A DNA stretch of 64,000 nt, from contig JAYRER010000048.1 of assembly GCA_041908795.1 (NCBI GenBank), positions 1-64,000 of the forward strand, given 5' to 3'. The stretch is from CAYLHB01 sp041908795. GTDB taxonomy: Bacteria > Patescibacteriota > Minisyncoccia > Phycocordibacterales > UBA12088. Below the pieces are notes generated by a model. That model was given only the letters and a program-made list of their open reading frames with translations, ran no database searches and had not been told where the DNA came from. Both the position numbers and the translations under genes were made by a program. This document shows, piece by piece, positions 59,163-64,000 of the stretch; position 1 is the first letter of the stretch; every line of letters begins with the position of its first letter.

Positions 59163-60086
59163 CTATTTGGTTGCCTTCGGCTTTTTCTTCACTCTTTGCA
59201 CTTTTCCCTCAAGACCGGCCCCTTTTCCGTACACACCTTCCAAAAGATCAATATCTTTTTCGGTCATCCTCAGCAAGTGGGTGTTCTTTCGTTCCATTGA
59301 GTAGAACACTTCCGCACCACGAGAATCCCCCGTTGCTTGCTCATACCATCGTGCAAACGCGGCCATATCCTTGATGTAGCAAGGTCCTCCTGCTCCACGA
59401 CCGGGTACCGCGCCCGGGTGTCCGCTTGTGTGTACCGGATTGTTGTAGTAGTGCGCTCGAGATGAGAGATAAGGATCTGCATCAAGTGCACGCTTAAGCT
59501 CATCCCATGTAGCTCCAGTGGCTTGAGCCGCATCATACATTAGATTCGTAAATAATATTCGCATATACCCATGAAGATTATGTGCGTACTTGATGAGTTC
59601 CGCTTCATGCGACGTACATACTTGACTGTGTACACTGGGAGGAAAATGCGACAGTACGGTTTGTGCGTGTTTTTTTGTACTTACCCCGGGAACAAACCCC
59701 ACGATATTCATGATGGGGTATGCCGCATCCCATCCCGCAGTCTTCGCAAGCAAGAACTCGGGAGAAAACATGACGCGAACATTAGGATACTGACTTTGCA
59801 GCACTTCCGTGGTTCCAGGAAGCAGGGTCGACTTGATTACTGCTATTTTTCCCTTTCCGACAAGAGCGATCGATTCGCGTACGATAGAATCATCGAATCC
59901 CTTAGGGGTGGTGGGGGTCGGTACCGCAATAAGAACTATGTCGCAAAGCGCTATTCTTGACTTGTTGTCGCGGTACGCATCTTCAAGCGAGTAGCGCACG
60001 GTCTCATAGCCACGTTTTTCAAAATCATCGGCATAGCTCCTCCCAACAAACCCTTGGCCGATAAATCCTATAAGAGGTTGTGCCAT
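59163..60086 (-). CDS. Short UDP-glucose/GDP-mannose dehydrogenase-like protein (paralogue 2)
   Basis: A 307-residue paralogue of the downstream gene, with the start PLIGFIGQGFVGRSYADDFEK and the same IAVPTPTTPKGFDD, VIKSTLLPGTT and FSPEFLLAKTAGWD blocks. The Cys motif is GAGGPCYIKD. It also lacks the C-terminal domain but has a basic tail KVQRVKKKPKATK. The tandem copy suggests a duplicated gene with divergent substrate or a heteromer. It is first on its minus-strand unit. A gap of about 300 bp lies upstream. Confidence 0.85.
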   Translation of the reverse strand: MAQPLIGFIGQGFVGRSYADDFEKRGYETVRYSLEDAYRDNKSRIALCDIVLIAVPTPTTPKGFDDSIVRESIALVGKGKIAVIKSTLLPGTTEVLQSQYPNVRVMFSPEFLLAKTAGWDAAYPIMNIVGFVPGVSTKKHAQTVLSHFPPSVHSQVCTSHEAELIKYAHNLHGYMRILFTNLMYDAAQATGATWDELKRALDADPYLSSRAHYYNNPVHTSGHPGAVPGRGAGGPCYIKDMAAFARWYEQATGDSRGAEVFYSMERKNTHLLRMTEKDIDLLEGVYGKGAGLEGKVQRVKKKPKATK

Positions 60087-60391
60087 AAAAAATATCGATT
60101 ATTAGCTACTCAAAAAGATTAAATCCGGTGCGCTGGGTATTCTACCCCAAAAATCGCAAAATTGCTCGCGCGAGCTTGTCGGGGTCGTAACGAGTGAGTG
60201 TCCGACGCGGAGGGTCACCCCTCTTTGGCTTCTAGAGCTCTGCTGAATGGAGGGTGAAGTGTCCCTATGGTAACGATATGGGGAAGTTTTTCTCCGCAGG
60301 TCGCTGATTGTTTCGACGCATAACGAACCACCCTAGCACAGTCACATTCGGCTGCTACTGGAGCGGTGCGAGGTGCGTTATGATGTGACAG
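60087..60391. other. 305-bp gap between divergent genes, with a probable gene remnant
   Basis: It contains the upstream regions of the dehydrogenase and deacetylase genes. The only coding-like sequence is a start-less frame at 60142-60231. No RNA gene or repeat is recognised. Confidence 0.4.
60142..60231 (-). pseudogene. Possible remnant of a glycosyltransferase C-terminus
   Basis: A frame of 29 codons between two stops ends TRYDPDKLARAILRFLG, which resembles the final helix of GT4 enzymes. It has no start codon and no upstream coding continuation in the same frame. It could be a deletion remnant, or a coincidence. Confidence 0.3.
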
Positions 60392-61399
60392 ATGAATGCT
60401 CGCACCATTATCCCAACCCTTATGCACGCAACAGGGTTGCCGCACATAATGAGACTGCGTCAACGAAACCGACTGGTTGTCGTGCTCTACCACGGCGTCA
60501 CAGATGATATTGGTACGGGAATTTTCAACTACCGCGGAAAGTTTGTTTCAACACATACGTTTAATAATCATCTTGACTACTTTACACGTCACCACACCGT
60601 ACTTGGACTCGATGAAGCCGTACGTCTACTGTTTTCAGAATCTCCATTGCCTTCCTACCCTCTCTGTATCACATTTGATGATGGGTACAGGAATTTTTTT
60701 ACCCACGCAGCTCCGCTTCTCAAGCAGTACCGAATGGCGGCAACCATGTTCCTCACCACCTCATTTATCGACACAAAGAAGCCCTTGTGGGTGGACCGCC
60801 TCGAGTACGCCGCGGGCCATGGAATCCACCCGACACTCCCTGACCGTACCGCGCGCGCAAAATTGGATGCGCAGATACGCTCAAGACTCAAGCAACTCCC
60901 GGACCTTGAGCGCGAATCCACGCTTTCTACATTTGAGGAGAAGGTCGCTGCAAAACTTGTCGATTTTGATGAGTCAAGGAGCGTATACGCACCCCTCTCG
61001 TGGAGTGAGGTGGAAACGTTGGAAAAAGAGGGTATGATGTTTGGTGCCCACAGTGTGCACCACCCTATTCTGACTCGCCTTACACCCGAGGCGCTGCGCG
61101 TAGAAGTGGGCGAATCAAGGGAATGTGTCACGAGGCGCTGCAAGAAATCGTCTTCGGTATTTGCCTATCCGAACGGACAATCGGGTGATTATGATGAGGT
61201 AGTCACGCGCGAAGTGCGCGCGTGCGGATTCACCGCCGCACTGACTACGATTCCCGGCAACAACAAAAAGACCACCAGCCCCTATGCGCTCAAACGCTAC
61301 ACGATGAGCACACGGGACGTGGGGGCCTCATTTATTCAAAACGTTACTGGCACTAACACAGCACTTTCATGTCTACTACAACAACTCGGGCGGAGGTGA
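60392..61399 (+). CDS. NodB-type polysaccharide deacetylase, extended
   Basis: A 335-residue CE4 enzyme, the longest of the four here. RLVVVLYHGVTDD precedes motif 1 CITFDDGYRNF (about 89-99). A helical insert (about 125-195) separates it from motif 2 FGAHSVHHPIL, and VFAYPNGQSGDY is motif 3. TATGAT (60379-60384) ends 7 nt before the ATG, so it is leaderless. It overlaps the methyltransferase start by 31 bp. Confidence 0.9.
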   Translation: MNARTIIPTLMHATGLPHIMRLRQRNRLVVVLYHGVTDDIGTGIFNYRGKFVSTHTFNNHLDYFTRHHTVLGLDEAVRLLFSESPLPSYPLCITFDDGYRNFFTHAAPLLKQYRMAATMFLTTSFIDTKKPLWVDRLEYAAGHGIHPTLPDRTARAKLDAQIRSRLKQLPDLERESTLSTFEEKVAAKLVDFDESRSVYAPLSWSEVETLEKEGMMFGAHSVHHPILTRLTPEALRVEVGESRECVTRRCKKSSSVFAYPNGQSGDYDEVVTREVRACGFTAALTTIPGNNKKTTSPYALKRYTMSTRDVGASFIQNVTGTNTALSCLLQQLGRR

Positions 61400-62154
61400 G
61401 TTTTTTCAATGAGCGCAGTCGCTCGTACCTTGATGAGTACGGAAAAGAGACTCCCGAGGGTTTTTCATTCCGTATGCGTCGCGAAGGGGTACTACGGGTA
61501 CTGCCAGACGGAGAGGGTAAGCGCGTGCTTGATATTGCCGGCGGACCCGGTGTGATGATAGCCGGTTTGCGTAAAAAAGGATACGAGGTTGACTGTGTGG
61601 ATGCGGCTCCTGAAATGGTTGCGCTTGCGGCCCAAGAGGCGCGTGGCGACGCTAAGGTTCACACACACGTCGAAGACGTGCTCGCTCTTTCATACAAAAA
61701 TGGCACGTTTGACGCGCTGACTGCCATGGGTCTTGTTGAGTACCTTGATGATCAGGACAGGGCGATGCGAGAAATGGCACGGGTACTCAAACCTGGAGGT
61801 GTTGCGATTATCACGTTCCCCAATCGTTACTCTCTATGGCGTTTCTGGGCAGCAACACTGCGGACCGTTTTCTACCCACTGCGTACGCTGCACAAAAAAC
61901 TGACCGGGAAGCCGGTGTACCCTATACGTCATCGAGAGTACACACCGGAACAGGCACGAGCGTACATGCGCATACACGGACTTGTGCCTGCGCAGACGAT
62001 TTACTACAACTACAAGCTCATGCCATTTCCTCTCGATAAATTTTTTCCACGATTGACCGTGATTCAGTCGAGCCTCTGTGAAGGTAGAGGGGGAGTATTC
62101 TCTCGTTTCTTCGCCACCGCTTTTATTGTGGAGGGGGTGAAGCGGGCTCTGTAG
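61369..62154 (+). CDS. Class I SAM-dependent methyltransferase
   Basis: A 261-residue UbiE/UbiG-like methyltransferase. Motif I is VLDIAGGPGVMIAGL (about 49-63), the acidic residue is in DCVDAAPEMV, and MGLVEYLDDQDRAMREM with GGVAIITFPNRYSLWRF are the later motifs. A basic C-terminal segment follows. It overlaps the upstream deacetylase by 31 bp and the convergent GT4 by 32 bp. Substrate not predictable, but the context suggests a lipid-linked sugar. Confidence 0.88.
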   Translation: MSTTTTRAEVSFFNERSRSYLDEYGKETPEGFSFRMRREGVLRVLPDGEGKRVLDIAGGPGVMIAGLRKKGYEVDCVDAAPEMVALAAQEARGDAKVHTHVEDVLALSYKNGTFDALTAMGLVEYLDDQDRAMREMARVLKPGGVAIITFPNRYSLWRFWAATLRTVFYPLRTLHKKLTGKPVYPIRHREYTPEQARAYMRIHGLVPAQTIYYNYKLMPFPLDKFFPRLTVIQSSLCEGRGGVFSRFFATAFIVEGVKRAL

Positions 62155-63331
62155 TTTCCTCTATCGAAGAGGTCACGTCGTCAGTGATCCCCCTACTCCT
62201 CAGGTAGCAGGTCTCGAATGATTCTTTCATGGCAGCGAGGTACTCTTCATCCGTAGTCTGAAATTTGTCCTTGACTGCGGTTGCAGCAGCTTCTTTCAAT
62301 TGTACTCGTAGTGGAAAACTTTCAATAAGGCTACGAAGTTTGTTGGCGAGACACTCAATGTCTCCCACAGGACACGCCAAGCAATGTACCTTATCTATCA
62401 ATACCGAACCCACGACGCCGACATTGGTCGTCACGATAGGGCAATGGAGCATCGCCGCCTCAACAAGGGTCCTACCAAACCCCTCAAACTCTGAGGTGAG
62501 GAAGTAGACATCGGCACTTTGGTAGTAGCATGCAACATTTTCCTTCCACCCCTCAAACACCACACGATTCTCAAGGTGTAGCTCTTTGACAAGCGAAACC
62601 AGTCTTTTTTTCTCCTTACCCTCTCCCACTATAATTAACCCAACACTCGGATAGTGAGACGCAAGAAGGTTGAAAGCACTAATCGCATCTTCAATACGCT
62701 TCTCCGAAGTAAGTCGAGACACCATGAGCACAGTGAATTTAAAGTAAGGATACTTTTCGTTAAGGTTTGTTACGGGAGGTTTTGTTGGATCAAGATTTGA
62801 AAAATCTACCCTTACAGGAAGCACCGTGAGGACCGCCCCCTCAAGAAGTCCCCGTTGTTCGAATGACTGGCGCACATGGTCAGAGACAATACGCAGACAC
62901 TGTGTTCGTGCAACAAGCCAATTAGCGAGATGCAATCGAATCCTATTGAGCATCCCACTCTCAACAAACTCGGGTGCAAACGGATCGGTGTGCACTTGGA
63001 GTTGAAGGGGAAGTTTGAGCTCTCGCGCGATAAGATACCCCGCCAAACCACACTCAAACGGATCTTGAGCGGAGACGAGATCCACCCGCTCTATGTTCTT
63101 CCCCATACGATACGCGTCGTACACATAGAGGAGAGGATGACGACTGTTGGTGGCATACACCCATACGTTTGGGGCGATCTGTTGTTTTAAGAGACCTGTA
63201 CCCCTGCGGGTAAACACAATAATATGGAGCTCATCAACAATAGCCCCTTGCTTTGTAATGCGCCGCCTAGCCTCGCTCTCGGCATCAAATAGTTTTCGCT
63301 CGCTCCCCACCAAGAGTACATTCATACCCAT
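62123..63331 (-). CDS. GT4 family glycosyltransferase
   Basis: A 402-residue GT-B enzyme. The start is MGMNVLLVGSERKLFDAESE, with an alternative ATG two codons in. The donor lobe KFTVLMVSRLTSEKRIEDAI (about 198-217) and the E-x7-E motif LTSEFEGFGRTLVEAAMLHCPIV (both Glu) are intact. A Pro/Glu/Thr-rich tail ends the protein in the DNA shared with the convergent methyltransferase. It overlaps the end of the next upstream GT4 gene by 47 bp. Confidence 0.9.
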   Translation of the reverse strand: MGMNVLLVGSERKLFDAESEARRRITKQGAIVDELHIIVFTRRGTGLLKQQIAPNVWVYATNSRHPLLYVYDAYRMGKNIERVDLVSAQDPFECGLAGYLIARELKLPLQLQVHTDPFAPEFVESGMLNRIRLHLANWLVARTQCLRIVSDHVRQSFEQRGLLEGAVLTVLPVRVDFSNLDPTKPPVTNLNEKYPYFKFTVLMVSRLTSEKRIEDAISAFNLLASHYPSVGLIIVGEGKEKKRLVSLVKELHLENRVVFEGWKENVACYYQSADVYFLTSEFEGFGRTLVEAAMLHCPIVTTNVGVVGSVLIDKVHCLACPVGDIECLANKLRSLIESFPLRVQLKEAAATAVKDKFQTTDEEYLAAMKESFETCYLRSRGITDDVTSSIEETTEPASPPPQ

Positions 63332-64000
63332 AGAGTACCAGAAAATCCCTTGCTATGTCACGGTATGTTCTTCCCCATGGTAGCGCGGCGGCACGTGCGT
63401 GCCACATCCTGCGCTCATTCGAGTCAGCCATTCGAATAACTGCAGCTACGATATCTTCAAGCGAAAGGGGATCAACAAATAGCACACTGTCCTTGAGTGA
63501 CTCACAGTATCCGGTCTCTTTGGTGAGAATAACTGGCACACCAAAAGAGAGTGCTTCAAGTGCAATATTTGGTGTTACCTCCGAAAGGGAGGGGAGCACG
63601 AGGGCCCACGCACGCCGCATCACTCGATGTGCTTCTTCTTGCGGAACGTTGGCGAGAGTCACCAGCTCTATTTCAGGACATGTTGCGCGCGCACGCTCGA
63701 ATGCTCGTGCGAGTCGCGCTGTGTTCTTGAGAAAAAGCGGCCTCCCCACCCACACGAAACGCTTACTAGGTGGCTCCTCTGGTACACTGCGTACAGGTTG
63801 CACATTCTCGATAACTGCGGTTCGCTCGTACGGTATGGTATATGCGGCAACTGTGAGAGCCTGTTGCCATTGAGAAGAAAATACCACTCTGGTGGGTAGC
63901 GCGAACACCACTCTGCGAGTGATACACTTGAGTATTCGCTCATAGAAACTTAGCGGTGGTGAGGTCTGGTAAAATGTTGAAAGTGGTACCTCACACCTGG
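63285..64000 (-). CDS. GT4 family glycosyltransferase, N-terminus beyond the window edge
   Basis: The frame is open from the right edge (64000) to a stop at 63285, at least 238 codons, so the gene begins outside the window. Residues RVVFSSQWQQALTVAAYTIPYERT end the acceptor lobe. RFVWVGRPLFLKNTARLARAF opens the donor lobe and PSLSEVTPNIALEALSFGVPVIL is the E-x7-E motif. It is a GT4 family member, with an unknown acceptor. The next gene downstream starts 47 bp before its stop. Confidence 0.88.
   Translation of the reverse strand, partial: RCEVPLSTFYQTSPPLSFYERILKCITRRVVFALPTRVVFSSQWQQALTVAAYTIPYERTAVIENVQPVRSVPEEPPSKRFVWVGRPLFLKNTARLARAFERARATCPEIELVTLANVPQEEAHRVMRRAWALVLPSLSEVTPNIALEALSFGVPVILTKETGYCESLKDSVLFVDPLSLEDIVAAVIRMADSNERRMWHARAAALPWGRTYRDIARDFLVLYGYECTLGGERAKTI

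Overview
The window looks like a chromosome segment of an ultra-small Candidate Phyla Radiation bacterium (Patescibacteria, Parcubacteria-like). This is inferred from gene content, not from a marker phylogeny. The signs are short and often leaderless genes, a complete inner-membrane type IV pilus set with class III-type prepilins, a small HTH protein of a kind I recall as frequent in these genomes, and a very large cell-surface sugar locus beside few metabolic genes. The standard code applies, since several long genes end in TGA and TGG encodes Trp.

Layout. 1-780: an initiator tRNA (minus strand) split in its anticodon loop by a 320-nt group I intron, followed by hairpins and a 77-bp direct repeat that carries a copy of the tRNA 3' end. 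782-6628: an HTH protein, a membrane SH3/HEPN-like protein, gatA-gatC and ligA. 6680-19537 (minus strand): the type IV pilus region. It holds minor pilins, prepilin peptidase, three pilins including a separately expressed likely major pilin, pilC, pilT, a response regulator, pilB, a PilP-position protein, and pilO, pilN, pilM. 19637-28720: comF, tRNA-Ser, a GIY-YIG gene with an in-frame stop, a voltage-gated-channel-like protein, an L,D-transpeptidase fused to a degenerate D,D-carboxypeptidase, a PduO-type adenosyltransferase, recG, a VTT-domain membrane protein, and a second small gene with one in-frame TGA.

28766-64000 is a roughly 35-kb cell-surface polysaccharide/glycoprotein locus. It has a polyprenyl-phosphate sugar transferase to start chains and many GT4 and GT2 glycosyltransferases. 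Two large multi-membrane GT-C-like enzymes are present, one fused to GtrA. Sugar-nucleotide enzymes include WecB, SDR epimerases, a nucleotidyltransferase and two tandem short UDP-glucose-dehydrogenase-like proteins. There are four NodB-type deacetylases, several methyltransferases, a NodU-type carbamoyltransferase and an FAD oxidoreductase. A ParD/ParE toxin-antitoxin module sits beside a truncated glycosyltransferase remnant. No recognisable Wzx flippase or Wzy polymerase is present; an EamA-like protein is the only candidate transporter.

The clearest regulatory theme is leaderless expression. At about two dozen genes a -10-like hexamer (TANNNT) ends 6-8 nt before the ATG or GTG, so transcription should begin at the start codon. 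Only two genes show a convincing Shine-Dalgarno sequence. The most notable single element is the intron-split initiator tRNA.
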